DNA of 62,888 nucleotides, taken from NCBI GenBank assembly GCA_029557915.1, contig JAKQHS010000154.1, forward strand, positions 1 to 62,888, given 5' to 3'. The translations under genes and the position numbers were made by a program. The notes under the pieces were generated by a model. It was not told the origin of the DNA and ran no database searches. It saw only the letters and a program-made list of their open reading frames with translations. This DNA is from Bacteroidota bacterium (lineage in GTDB: Bacteria > Bacteroidota > Bacteroidia > Chitinophagales > Saprospiraceae). Positions 8,633-16,999 of the stretch are shown one piece after another. The stretch's first letter is position 1; each line of letters opens with the position of its first letter.

Positions 8633-9160
8633 TCACCGGTTCAGGATCGGTAAATATTGTATCCAGGGGCCCACTTCCCTGGTGTATTGCCTGGCCATGA
8701 CTCTGGCTATTTGTGCAATATGGCTCAGGTCATGGGTGGTCCAGGTGGCAAGCAATTGGTCAAGGCGTACTTCTCCGAACTCCGGGTGGATCCCCGTCTT
8801 GGCAAGGTCCCGTGTATCAAGGTTTTTGGATTTCAGAATCCGGAGATTGTTGCTGCGCAGGGATTGGAATTCATCCAACAACTGCCGGATATTTTTCCCT
8901 TTACTGGCCTCGAATTGGGCAAACCGGTCAAAAGGCTCGAATTTCCTGTCGGGGCCACCGGAGAGGATGATCTCCATTCTGGGGATCCAGTCTGTCCGGT
9001 CGCCGTGGATCAGATGACCGACCACATCAAAAGGACTCCAGGTCATTTCCCCTTCATTGTTGTAAATCCACTCCTCGCTCAGTCCGCCCAGTAGGGCTTC
9101 CAATAACACCGGGGTGCGGCTTAGGATTTCAACGCTTTTATTCAGATCAAAATTCATCAT
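8633..9160 (-). CDS. DinB-like metal-binding four-helix protein
   Basis: A 175-residue protein of the DinB/YfiT-like superfamily. The three metal-binding histidines are visible: H49 in FDVVGHLIHGD, and H142 and H146 in THDLSHIAQ. Such proteins bind Ni, Zn or Fe. Some are thiol-dependent transferases (bacillithiol S-transferases), and this window also encodes BshA, making a thiol-transferase role a reasonable but unproven idea. No signal peptide, so cytoplasmic. The first two codons are both Met. It stands alone, with about 200 bp to the gene on one side and 58 bp to the CE15 gene on the other. Confidence 0.75.
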   Translation of the reverse strand: MMNFDLNKSVEILSRTPVLLEALLGGLSEEWIYNNEGEMTWSPFDVVGHLIHGDRTDWIPRMEIILSGGPDRKFEPFDRFAQFEASKGKNIRQLLDEFQSLRSNNLRILKSKNLDTRDLAKTGIHPEFGEVRLDQLLATWTTHDLSHIAQIARVMARQYTREVGPWIQYLPILNR

Positions 9161-9218
9161 TTGTTAAACGCTTACAAGAGGCAATCCTCGATTCGATTAC
9201 CCACGCATACTTTATTAA

Positions 9219-10757
9219 TCATTGAGCCGCCCTCTCGTATTTCCATAATTTATTGGCCCAGGGGATGAAGTATTTAAAATCGGGTGCATCCGTATGACCG
9301 CCATCGTGTTGCCTCCAGGCCAGCTCCCCATCGAGAAGCCCTTCCAGTACCGGGGGCATGGTCGCGGTCCTGTATTCGTGCGATACCCCCAGGTCCCTTG
9401 CTCCTAAAAGTTTGTATACAGGCCCGGCTGCCACAGTGGCCATATAGCTTCCCTGCTGATCCAGCCAACGGGCGTCCCCTTTTTCAGGTATGCCATAACT
9501 TACAAATACCGGCCTTGGGGCGCAGAGGGCAAGCAATTCGTGGGAATCCACGGAAAGATCACAACCCGTCTTGCTTCCAAAATCAGCTTCCGCCGCCCCG
9601 TATTTCATATAGTTGCCGGCCATCCAGTAATATAAACCACCGGTCAGGTTTTCCACGGCTTCACCAAACACTCTGCGATGCAGGGTTGCACCGCCTTTCC
9701 CGGAAGAGCCAATCAGGCCGGTGGCAAAGCGGGGTTCAAAGGCCAGGGTGACCAGGGCCGCTTTACCATAACGCGAGACCCCTTCAATACCCACTTTTTT
9801 CGCGTCGACCAGGGTATCCGTCTCAAGGTAATCGAGGCCGCGCGCCGCACCCCAGGCCCAGGCCCGGAGCGCACCCCAGTCTTCGGGTCTCCTGGCTTGA
9901 CCTTTGTTGACCAGGCCAATGATCCCCCGGGTTAGTCCCGCACCGTTATCTGCCTGAATGCTTGCGGGGTCAATGGTGGCATATCCCCAACCGGCCGCCA
10001 GGAGCTGTTCCGTGGGGGGGAGGTCCCCGGCGGGAGGCGGCGCAAAAAAATTGGGAGCTGGTAAGCGGGTGACGGGCGAATAAGCGGGATAACGATCGAA
10101 AATCGCTTTCAATGAAGGATCGGCTTTGATCATCATTTCTTTAAAAACCGCGTTGAGTTTTTCCATGTCTTCAGCCGGGGGCTGTGCCGGGGAAGGGAAG
10201 GCCGGCCGTCCGAACATCATCAAAACCGGCACCGGCCCCTTTACATTGGCGGGGACCACCAGGATCATGTTGATGTCAACCTGGATCAGTGGGTAGGCGC
10301 TGTTGTCCACATGGCCAATCACCTGTTTTGCTATGACCGGTACACGGCCGACAAATTCGCGGTCCGTGATTTTTACGGTCCAGGTCACTGCAGGGATATG
10401 TTCTGGAAGCCGTCCATATACTTCTTTCTCAAAGTCCTCCACAATTTCAGGCCGGCGTTGTTTCCACCATTGTTCAGCTGAGGACACTTTTTGTCCCGAA
10501 CGGGTGGTCAGGATTTCCGGTAATTGAGGGCAGGGATTGGCTTTTGATTCGTCATAGTTTGCATGGTTGGGAGCGGATTCGTTGCCGCTTGGTCCGGGCC
10601 TTAGTTTTTTTATGCCCAGTTGGCGCATCATATCATCATGGTCTTCCTGGGCGGTCATGGTTACCAGCGGAGGCCATTGGCCACCCTTATTCGCCTCCTG
10701 GCCGATGGATGGGTGAAAAAACCACATAGCCATCCATAAAAAGTTGAATTTTTTCAT
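9219..10757 (-). CDS. Glucuronoyl esterase, CE15-like
   Basis: A 512-residue secreted alpha/beta hydrolase. A signal peptide ends near residue 20 (SIGQ). The CE15 nucleophile motif is seen as GVSRYGK with S328. A catalytic His candidate is in QHDGGHTDAP near the C-terminus. The long insertion rich in Pro (about 190-250) is typical of bacterial family members. CE15 enzymes cleave the ester between 4-O-methyl-glucuronate of xylan and lignin. It follows the acetylesterase gene by 26 bp on the same strand, so the two probably form an operon, and a GH115 glucuronidase occurs at 48.5 kb; together these point to glucuronoxylan processing. The N-terminal segment 20-95 is an extension with no domain that I recognise. 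Confidence 0.8.
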   Translation of the reverse strand: MKKFNFLWMAMWFFHPSIGQEANKGGQWPPLVTMTAQEDHDDMMRQLGIKKLRPGPSGNESAPNHANYDESKANPCPQLPEILTTRSGQKVSSAEQWWKQRRPEIVEDFEKEVYGRLPEHIPAVTWTVKITDREFVGRVPVIAKQVIGHVDNSAYPLIQVDINMILVVPANVKGPVPVLMMFGRPAFPSPAQPPAEDMEKLNAVFKEMMIKADPSLKAIFDRYPAYSPVTRLPAPNFFAPPPAGDLPPTEQLLAAGWGYATIDPASIQADNGAGLTRGIIGLVNKGQARRPEDWGALRAWAWGAARGLDYLETDTLVDAKKVGIEGVSRYGKAALVTLAFEPRFATGLIGSSGKGGATLHRRVFGEAVENLTGGLYYWMAGNYMKYGAAEADFGSKTGCDLSVDSHELLALCAPRPVFVSYGIPEKGDARWLDQQGSYMATVAAGPVYKLLGARDLGVSHEYRTATMPPVLEGLLDGELAWRQHDGGHTDAPDFKYFIPWANKLWKYERAAQ

Positions 10758-10783
10758 GTTTCAAAAAATGGTTTATTGGAATT

Positions 10784-12751
10784 TTATTTTTCGCTGACTG
10801 GCTGGTCGGTCCTGAACGGGGAAGCCGGCAATCCTTCCCGGTTGTATAGATTGGGATTGACCGGGTTGTCCGCCCAGGCATAACGCACATGTCGTGGGTT
10901 AGGGACCTCCTGATTCCAGACCATCAACTCGTTCCCCCGGATCACCGCCTTTGCCCAAACAAATTTTTTGTCCTCGCCCGCGATGGCAAAATCGCTCAGC
11001 TCCTCCCCGTCAAGGGATATCAGGCCGCTGCCAACCTGGGTGAAGGTGATCCTGATTTTATCGCCTTCGATGGCATGGGAATGGTAAAGGGGGCCGGAAT
11101 GGACCAAGGATTCACCATAAGCGATTTTCAGGGCGGCCAGGGCCATTCTTTCCCCGACGTCTTTTTTATTGTCCGGATGAATGTCGTTCCATTCACCCAG
11201 GTCAATGTTTACCGTCATTGCGGTATTGGGCAGGCTGAGGGCCTTTGTCTGGGATTCCCTCAATTCGGCCCAGTTGCTTTCCGAAGGCAGATAGTTATAA
11301 TCCATATAATTGGGCAGCTGGGCATAGATGAAGGGAGCTTCGGGCTGATTGAATTGGTTGCGCCAGTCCCGGATCAAAGTGGGCAAGAAACCTGCATATT
11401 CTTTGGGTCGTCCGGCATTGGTCTCCCCCTGATACCAAAGGATCCCTTTGATGGGGTAGTGGGCGACCGGGGCCACCATGGCATTATACAGGGCGGTGGG
11501 CTGATTCTGGGCATTGATCCCGCCCGGCGACGGAGGCCGGGGTATAAAAACTTCGCCCACTTTGTATTTCCAGTCCCCCTTGAGGTCAACCGTATCGTTG
11601 GCGGTGAAAATGCAATAAGGTTTATCAGGCACAAAACCGCCTTTGCCGTTGAAATTGGTAACCCGGATGACAAAGGTATTTTTACCTGCTTTCAGAAGTC
11701 CGGCGGGGACCGAATACCTTCTTTGGGGATACTGATAGGTGACCTGGCCGACTTGTTTACCGTTGATGTATAAAATATCTGCGTCCACGATGCGGCCGAG
11801 CCAAACCCTGGCTGCTTTGCCAGCCATGGCAGTGGGCAGTTCGATTTCTCTCCGGTACCAAACCACCCCATTCAGATCTTTGACGCCCTGGTCTTCCCAA
11901 TAACCGGGAATATGAATGGTCCGCCAAGCCGAAGGGAGGTAGTCTTCGGCAAACCATGTTTTTGGCCCCGTAAGCCCCTTATCCTGGGAAGGCCTTGCGG
12001 CTGGATTGTTTGGAGGGGCTGCCCTCCGGTTCATTTCATGGATATAGGCCGTGTCCTTGTTTTTATTAATGGTCTGGAGAACCTGGGGAAATTCCCTGAA
12101 CCCCTCTTCGCTGGTCCAGGCTTCGATCGGAGTGCCCCCCACGCTGGCATTGATCAAACCAATGGGTATCCTGTATTTTTCATAGAGTTTCAGGGCAAAA
12201 AAATAGGCTACGGCGGAGAAGGGCCTGACCTCTTCCCTGACCGCCGGTCTCCAGGAGCCTGCGGATAAGTCTTCATTCGGGCCGGAAAGGCTGGTCCGCG
12301 TTGGGATAAGAAATTGCCTGATTTCCGGCTGGTTCGCGGAGGCGATATCATGGGCATAAGTCACATCATGGATGTTCATCTGGTGGACCATATTGGATTG
12401 TCCGGAACAAAACCAGACGTCTCCAAACAGGATGTCCTTCAGGGTTATGTCGTTTTTACCGGAAATTTTAATGAGGTGGGGGCCGCCCGCCTTCATGGCC
12501 GGTAAAACGAGTTTCCATTTGCCTTCCGGGGAGGCGGTGGTTTCATGGCGCCGGCCGTCAAAGATAATGCTGACTTTTTCTCCTGCCGATGCCCAACCCC
12601 AAAGGGGAATGGGCTGATCCCTCTGCAGGATCATGCTGTCCCGGATGATTTGCGGAAGCCTGATCTGGGTAAAGGAGGGCGCCGGATTCAGCAATAAAGT
12701 CAAATAAAATAAAAAAGGGCGCCGGTTTACGCTCCAAGGCATCCTGGTCAT
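10784..12751 (-). CDS. Sialate O-acetylesterase-like SGNH esterase
   Basis: A 655-residue secreted carbohydrate acetylesterase. A signal segment (about 10-29) precedes an N-terminal beta domain (LPQIIRDSMILQRDQPIPLW). The SGNH catalytic core starts at FGDVWFCSGQSNM, with nucleophile S119, and contains GILWYQGETNAGR and, later, the Asp/His region near DIHPDNK. A beta-galactosidase-like jelly-roll insertion sits in the middle (about 275-390, WYRREIELP to GDWKYKVGE). In Bacteroidota these enzymes often deacetylate xylan or pectin rather than sialic acid. It is first in a two-gene unit with the CE15 esterase, matching the acetyl and glucuronoyl decorations of hardwood xylan. Either of the first two Met codons (residues 1 or 4) may be the start. 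Confidence 0.85.
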   Translation of the reverse strand: MTRMPWSVNRRPFLFYLTLLLNPAPSFTQIRLPQIIRDSMILQRDQPIPLWGWASAGEKVSIIFDGRRHETTASPEGKWKLVLPAMKAGGPHLIKISGKNDITLKDILFGDVWFCSGQSNMVHQMNIHDVTYAHDIASANQPEIRQFLIPTRTSLSGPNEDLSAGSWRPAVREEVRPFSAVAYFFALKLYEKYRIPIGLINASVGGTPIEAWTSEEGFREFPQVLQTINKNKDTAYIHEMNRRAAPPNNPAARPSQDKGLTGPKTWFAEDYLPSAWRTIHIPGYWEDQGVKDLNGVVWYRREIELPTAMAGKAARVWLGRIVDADILYINGKQVGQVTYQYPQRRYSVPAGLLKAGKNTFVIRVTNFNGKGGFVPDKPYCIFTANDTVDLKGDWKYKVGEVFIPRPPSPGGINAQNQPTALYNAMVAPVAHYPIKGILWYQGETNAGRPKEYAGFLPTLIRDWRNQFNQPEAPFIYAQLPNYMDYNYLPSESNWAELRESQTKALSLPNTAMTVNIDLGEWNDIHPDNKKDVGERMALAALKIAYGESLVHSGPLYHSHAIEGDKIRITFTQVGSGLISLDGEELSDFAIAGEDKKFVWAKAVIRGNELMVWNQEVPNPRHVRYAWADNPVNPNLYNREGLPASPFRTDQPVSEK

Positions 12752-13236
12752 AAATCCATTTGATTATCTAAGTTTTAAAGCGAATACCCTTTCGGGTGTT
12801 CAAATCCTAATCTATGGATAAAAATAGGAAAAATTAAAGGTTAAGGTATCGGGGGTGTATGACAAATTGCCGGTTTACACTTTAGGATTGTTCTATCAGG
12901 GATGAAACCCCGGCCAACCGTATACAGTGCTTCTTCTTTCCGGGCCGGCTCTCCGGTCATGTTATACGAAGGAACCAGAACTTCAAATTGGTAATTACAG
13001 CCTGGTAAGTTTTGTAAAAGCCTACCGGATATTTAATTCTTTATAAAATTTCGGAAGATTATAAAGAAGCATGCAATCCGGTTCATGACAGGGTAGCCCC
13101 TACCAATCCCGTAACGAACCATCCCTGCAAATAAATCCAATTCCTTGGACTTGGCTAAGCAGAAAAGGCAGGTCCGGACAAATGACCTGCTGGTGACCCA
13201 GGCCCCGGCAACAGATTAAAATCTACAGCCGTCGGA
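12752..13236. other. Intergenic, 485 bp, terminator-like hairpin near one end
   Basis: No family-like reading frame is seen on either strand. Apart from the hairpin annotated at 13168-13190, I find no repeat or RNA gene. This gap separates the esterase pair from the first copy of the duplicated three-gene block. Confidence 0.5.
13161..13190 (-). terminator. Rho-independent terminator candidate after repeat-protein gene A
   Basis: A perfect 7-bp stem (GCAGGTC at 13168-13174 with GACCTGC at 13184-13190, nine-base loop) lies 46 bp beyond the stop of the minus-strand gene ending at 13237. In the minus direction it is followed by CTTTTCT, a short U-rich tract. It would end transcription of the three-gene block A. 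Confidence 0.5.
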
Positions 13237-14637
13237 CTATTGCACTACCATCACTTTTAAAATTCTGTTGGTCCCCAGGTTGACGTTATTGAATGTTCCG
13301 TTGTAAATGGAAACTTTTATCATTCCCGGCTCCGATACAAAGGTGGTCATTTGACAACCTTTAAGGTCCGCGGGAATGGACCCTACCACGATGTTTCCCA
13401 GATCCACTCCAGGTATTGCAATGGGAGGGGACAGCCAGGTGGTATTTATAAATATAATGCCCGGGTCTATTGTGTCGGCGACGGTGCTGATGATGTTGGC
13501 AATTCCGGAGGAAATGATCACCGAGTCGGGGGTGACTGAAACTTTGATGCCGTCTGTTCCGGCGAGGACTTTCAATTTAGGCAGGGAATCGGTGACCCCG
13601 ACGGGGATCTGCCCATCGGTGGCTTTGCCTAAGGAACGCAAAGCCCCCCGGTCATTGCCTATGATCAGCGAATTGGCGGTCAGGGTATCGGTGCCTGTTC
13701 CTCCGCGGCTCACGGGCAGGAGACCGGTTACTTTGGTGGCCAGGTCTATCGTGGAATCTGCAATGTCTGCATTGTTCAGGGTTCCGTCCAGGATCGCCCT
13801 GGAATCGATGGATCCGGTCCCAAGGTCCTGATTGAGTATAGTGGAGTCCAGGATGGTCCTTGAATCAATGGCCCCGGTATTAATATCCTGGTTGATCAGG
13901 GTGGAATCCAGTACGGTCCGGGAGTCTACGGCCCCCGTTTTGATATCCTGGTTGATCAGGGTGGAATCCAGTACGGTTCGGGAGTCTACGGCCCCCGTTT
14001 TGATATCCTGGTTGATCAGGGTGGAGTCCAGTACGGTCCGGGAGTCCACGGCGCCGGTATTGATATCCTGGTTGAGCAGGGTGGAGTCCAGTACGGTCCG
14101 GGAGTCCACGGCAGCGGTGTGGATGTCCTGGTTAAGTATGGCTGAATCCAAAATTTTATACGTAGTGATGGCATTGTCGGCGATATCGTCCGTGTAAAAG
14201 GAATAGGGCACCGACATAAACTGTTGGTTGCTCACCAGCCGGTAGTTGCCGTCGTTTTTGATGGCCAGTTCCACCTTTAAAAACTGGTCGGCATCGATCC
14301 AGGGGATGTCCAGCATCCGGGGATAGGGATTGCTGCCGCTGACCGTTCCTTTGCCGATGATGAGGGTGAACATTCCGTATTTATCCGTAGTGGTGGTATG
14401 CGTTTCTTCCCATTGAACAGGGCCATTCAGCCCTTTGGTAATGGTAAACCGCACCCCAATGGCTTTTTTGTACACGGGTTTTCCCGAAATATCGGTTCCG
14501 ACAATTTCTTTGCCGGTTTCATCCACGGCCACCGCCTGGTAATAGATCCCGCTCAGATCTCCTATTTTATTTTGGGAAAGAGCATGGGGCAGGATTCCTA
14601 TCGAAAAGAAAATACTTATATAAAAAAGTTTGTTCAT
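13237..14637 (-). CDS. Secreted repeat protein, copy A (20-residue repeats, tail-fibre-like region)
   Basis: A 466-residue exported protein of unknown function. Signal peptide about 1-21. Residues 25-160 form a Bacteroidota N-terminal beta domain (GIYYQAVAVDETGKEI, then WEETHTTTTDKYGMFTLIIG). Residues 163-302 are six good 20-residue repeats (consensus LDSTLINQDIKTGAVDSRTV) plus one degenerate unit, with hydrophobic residues at every fifth position. Next comes a tail-fibre-like stretch (TGLLPVSRGGTGTDTL), then a beta-rich C-terminus ending ILKVMVVQ. There is no T9SS sorting domain of its own. It is third in a unit with an outer-membrane barrel and a small T9SS protein, 30 bp from the barrel gene. 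Its paralogue is at 17000-18652. A surface fibre or stalk is my inference. Confidence 0.75.
   Translation of the reverse strand: MNKLFYISIFFSIGILPHALSQNKIGDLSGIYYQAVAVDETGKEIVGTDISGKPVYKKAIGVRFTITKGLNGPVQWEETHTTTTDKYGMFTLIIGKGTVSGSNPYPRMLDIPWIDADQFLKVELAIKNDGNYRLVSNQQFMSVPYSFYTDDIADNAITTYKILDSAILNQDIHTAAVDSRTVLDSTLLNQDINTGAVDSRTVLDSTLINQDIKTGAVDSRTVLDSTLINQDIKTGAVDSRTVLDSTLINQDINTGAIDSRTILDSTILNQDLGTGSIDSRAILDGTLNNADIADSTIDLATKVTGLLPVSRGGTGTDTLTANSLIIGNDRGALRSLGKATDGQIPVGVTDSLPKLKVLAGTDGIKVSVTPDSVIISSGIANIISTVADTIDPGIIFINTTWLSPPIAIPGVDLGNIVVGSIPADLKGCQMTTFVSEPGMIKVSIYNGTFNNVNLGTNRILKVMVVQ
13732..14151 (-). repeat. 60-bp coding tandem repeat, seven units
   Basis: Seven in-frame 60-bp units encode the 20-residue repeats of the copy A protein. 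Two adjacent units (13921-13980 and 13981-14040) differ at only 2 of 60 bases, whereas the unit nearest the 3' end is degenerate. This pattern indicates recent duplication or gene conversion in the middle of the array. Confidence 0.9.
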
Positions 14638-14667
14638 TTTATATCGTTTTAGGTTTTAAGCTATATT

Positions 14668-15297
14668 TTATTCCGAAAAAGAAATGGACACGCCGACGCT
14701 TAAGCCGTAGCCAAAATTTTTCGTTTTTTGCCCCGGATCCTTTTCTATATTGGTCAGGCCCAGCAAATAATTTAATTCCAGGTAAGTAGAAATATAATCG
14801 GACAGTTTGATGTTCAGGCCAGGGGAAAAGATTAACCCGTAATCGATATTGCTCAGGAGGTTGGATTCCGTGATGTTGAGGTTTTCATTATGCGTCACCT
14901 GGAGGCCCCGGAGTAAAAAGGCGTAATAGCCGGAGGCGAGAAAATAGGGATTCACCGTTTCAAACCGGGTCATGTAGCCCAGCCCGAGTTTTAAATCGGC
15001 ATATTGAAGTTTCCAGGAATAATTCTGGTCGTCATACACCAGGTTTGCCCCTCCGTTGCGCATGCCGATCCCCGGTTTAATGATCAATCCGATGTCATTC
15101 ACATAACGGTAGCCGATGCCATAGGCCCCGGTGTATAAGCCCTGGTATTCCTTGTTGTGGGATACGCCCGCCCGGTCCTTGAATTTGAAGGAAGTAAAAA
15201 GTTGGGAGGCTTCCAGGACCAGCCCAGATTGTGCGGGCAGGACCGTCGAAAAGGCTACAAAGAGGCAGAGCAATAAAAAGAGTTTCATTGTTTTCAT
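14668..15297 (-). CDS. Outer-membrane beta-barrel protein, copy A
   Basis: A 209-residue protein with a signal peptide (about 1-22, ending PAQS) followed by alternating amphipathic strands with many aromatic residues (YGIGYRYVNDIGLIIKPGIG, LGLGYMTRF, YLELNYLLGL) and a closing strand YGLSVGVSISFSE. This fits a small OmpX/PorT-like barrel of about eight strands. It lies 30 bp upstream of the repeat-protein gene and 8 bp downstream of the T9SS gene, making one transcription unit. Its paralogue at 18677 differs at about two dozen of 186 mature residues by my hand count, the strongest conservation in the duplicated block. Confidence 0.75.
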   Translation of the reverse strand: MKTMKLFLLLCLFVAFSTVLPAQSGLVLEASQLFTSFKFKDRAGVSHNKEYQGLYTGAYGIGYRYVNDIGLIIKPGIGMRNGGANLVYDDQNYSWKLQYADLKLGLGYMTRFETVNPYFLASGYYAFLLRGLQVTHNENLNITESNLLSNIDYGLIFSPGLNIKLSDYISTYLELNYLLGLTNIEKDPGQKTKNFGYGLSVGVSISFSE

Positions 15298-15305
15298 AAT
15301 GCATT

Positions 15306-15821
15306 TTAATTGGAAATGATCAATTTCAAGGTTTTCGAATTTTGTTTGGAATCATGAATGGTGATTAAATACATCCCGTTTGCCCAGGAGGCGCAATGGA
15401 TGGTATGCGACGAAAGGTTGGGGACTTTTTCGGAAAGGATGAACCGGCCGTTTACATCGGACACCGTAATGACGGAGGGCCCTGTTTCCTCTTCACTGGC
15501 TAAGGTCACCGAACGGCTGGCCGGGTTTGGAAATACGACTACGTTCAAATTATTCAAGAAGGGATTGCTGATTTCCTTCACCGTAAAAAGTACGGGTTGT
15601 TGAAAACCCTGTGCAACCGTTACCCCAATGGAACCCAACTCAGTATGAAAACTTTGACCGGCCGTCTGGCCGATCAGGATATTTTCAGTGAGCCCTGAAG
15701 AACCATAACTTGAAATCGATTGCCGTTTGATGGACTGGGTCCAGGCGGTACCCGGCAGGATGAATGCCATGACAAACAGTCCAGCCATGGACCATTTTTT
15801 CATTACAAGAATTTGATTCAT
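15306..15821 (-). CDS. Small T9SS sorting-domain protein, copy A
   Basis: A 171-residue exported protein. After a signal peptide (ending near AWTQ) comes a short conserved domain (QSIKRQSISSYGSS to GFQQP, about 30-75) of a kind seen in small Bacteroidota T9SS proteins. Residues about 93-171 are a type A T9SS sorting domain (VVVFPNPASRSVTLAS to LKLIISN). The cargo is thus only about 50 residues, too small for a typical enzyme, which suggests an adaptor, ligand or anchoring role. It is first in the three-gene unit. Two Met codons, residues 1 and 7, are possible starts. The paralogue at 19317 shares only about 56% by my hand count. Confidence 0.8.
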   Translation of the reverse strand: MNQILVMKKWSMAGLFVMAFILPGTAWTQSIKRQSISSYGSSGLTENILIGQTAGQSFHTELGSIGVTVAQGFQQPVLFTVKEISNPFLNNLNVVVFPNPASRSVTLASEEETGPSVITVSDVNGRFILSEKVPNLSSHTIHCASWANGMYLITIHDSKQNSKTLKLIISN

Positions 15822-16276
15822 AAAATTGATATTTATAGAAAGTGCCTCTCACCTGGAATCCCGTGCAAATCCCCGCACCCCCTATTTATTGTTTTAACTA
15901 AACTCTAAGTCGCTCCCGATTATTATGTTTTTGATAAAGAAATTTTCACAAATCCTTAAGCTATTGAGATTAAGCCGTTTCCTCAAGGGGGGGGCCGGGT
16001 TTAAATTCCAATGGATCAAGTGAATTGTTATTAAAATTATCAAGCCCGTGGCTTCAATAATCCAGGAGCAGGTCATCCGTTGAAAATTTTGTTTTATTTG
16101 CAGAAGGACCTGCCATTGGCCAAATCATGGGAAAGACGAATATAATCATTTAATTTACAAACAAATATATATATTGAGCGGAACGATATACGGATGGAAT
16201 GTTCCCCCTTGTTTTAAATTCACCCGCTTTCGGCCAGTTTCAGTGTCGGGACCCGGAGACCAAGGAGGACCATCCC
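15822..16276. other. Intergenic, 455 bp, no gene seen
   Basis: This AT-rich gap lies upstream of the copy A block and should contain its promoter. I see no exact TAnnTTTG box on the minus strand. An eight-G run occurs at 15987-15994. Short frames here look random. Confidence 0.5.
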
Positions 16277-16654
16277 TCAATTCAGCGATGACCAACTGAG
16301 AAACAACAGAATCAGACGAAGTACGAGAACTGGAGGGCCAAAGGGCAGTGCAAAACCATAGTAGAATAATAATTCAACCGGGACAATGGCCAAAGACAGA
16401 ACGGCGCTTCCTTTGTCACCATTCCAAAGTCCATAGCCCGCAACACATTCGACCACGCAAATGAGGAGAAATCCACTGAGGAGCGGCAGGGTCGTATGGA
16501 TGCCCATTCTTTCAAAAGGCCCATACCCGTAGGACGGAAATCCAAGCACATATGGTATTCCCTTGCCTTTCATCAGGCTCCAAATCCCATACAAACACGG
16601 AATTCCAAATCCCAAGCCTGCAAACCATAAACATACCGCTGCTGTTTTGATCAC
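16277..16654 (-). CDS. Small integral membrane protein, unknown function
   Basis: A 125-residue protein with four strongly hydrophobic segments (about 4-24, 54-76, 84-104 and 105-122), so probably a four-helix inner-membrane protein with short loops. I do not recognise the family. It lies between the two copies of the duplicated T9SS/barrel/repeat block, with 345-455 bp gaps on both sides, so it probably has its own promoter. It has no second copy, so either the duplication did not include it or one copy was lost. A relation to the flanking blocks is not demonstrated. Confidence 0.5.
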   Translation of the reverse strand: MIKTAAVCLWFAGLGFGIPCLYGIWSLMKGKGIPYVLGFPSYGYGPFERMGIHTTLPLLSGFLLICVVECVAGYGLWNGDKGSAVLSLAIVPVELLFYYGFALPFGPPVLVLRLILLFLSWSSLN

Positions 16655-16999
16655 TTTATTATTGGCTATTGATTCATTGAAATTATTGAAAAATTAAACT
16701 TCCACCGTATTTTCCAGGGTAAAACGGAGTTCCGCGAACTTTATGCGTCTCCCGGTTTTACAACCGGTTTGCGGGCATTTATTCCGGTCAATCGAAGGAG
16801 GATATTCTTATCTTATTGATATCTAAGATATTATATAAAAAAGGTATCCGTTTAGGAATTGCCTTCCCAAACCGGAATAACATATCAGGTACATTCAGGA
16901 TGACCAGGGCGGGTAAGTCCGGGATCCGGAACCTTCCGTTTAAGTCAAATCATAAAATAGTAAGTCTATTGCATGGATTCGGATTTAACGGCAGCCGGA
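16655..16999. other. Intergenic, 345 bp, no gene seen
   Basis: The gap lies between the 125-residue membrane protein gene and the end of repeat-protein copy B. A 64-codon frame on the plus strand has no recognisable features and overlaps the end of the repeat-protein gene, so I do not call it. No clear terminator hairpin is seen after copy B. Confidence 0.45.

Noticed and set aside
13832-14197. Plus-strand repetitive frame opposite the 60-bp array
   Set aside because: It is simply the repeat read backwards; there is no start context, and the minus-strand frame continues into conserved domains.
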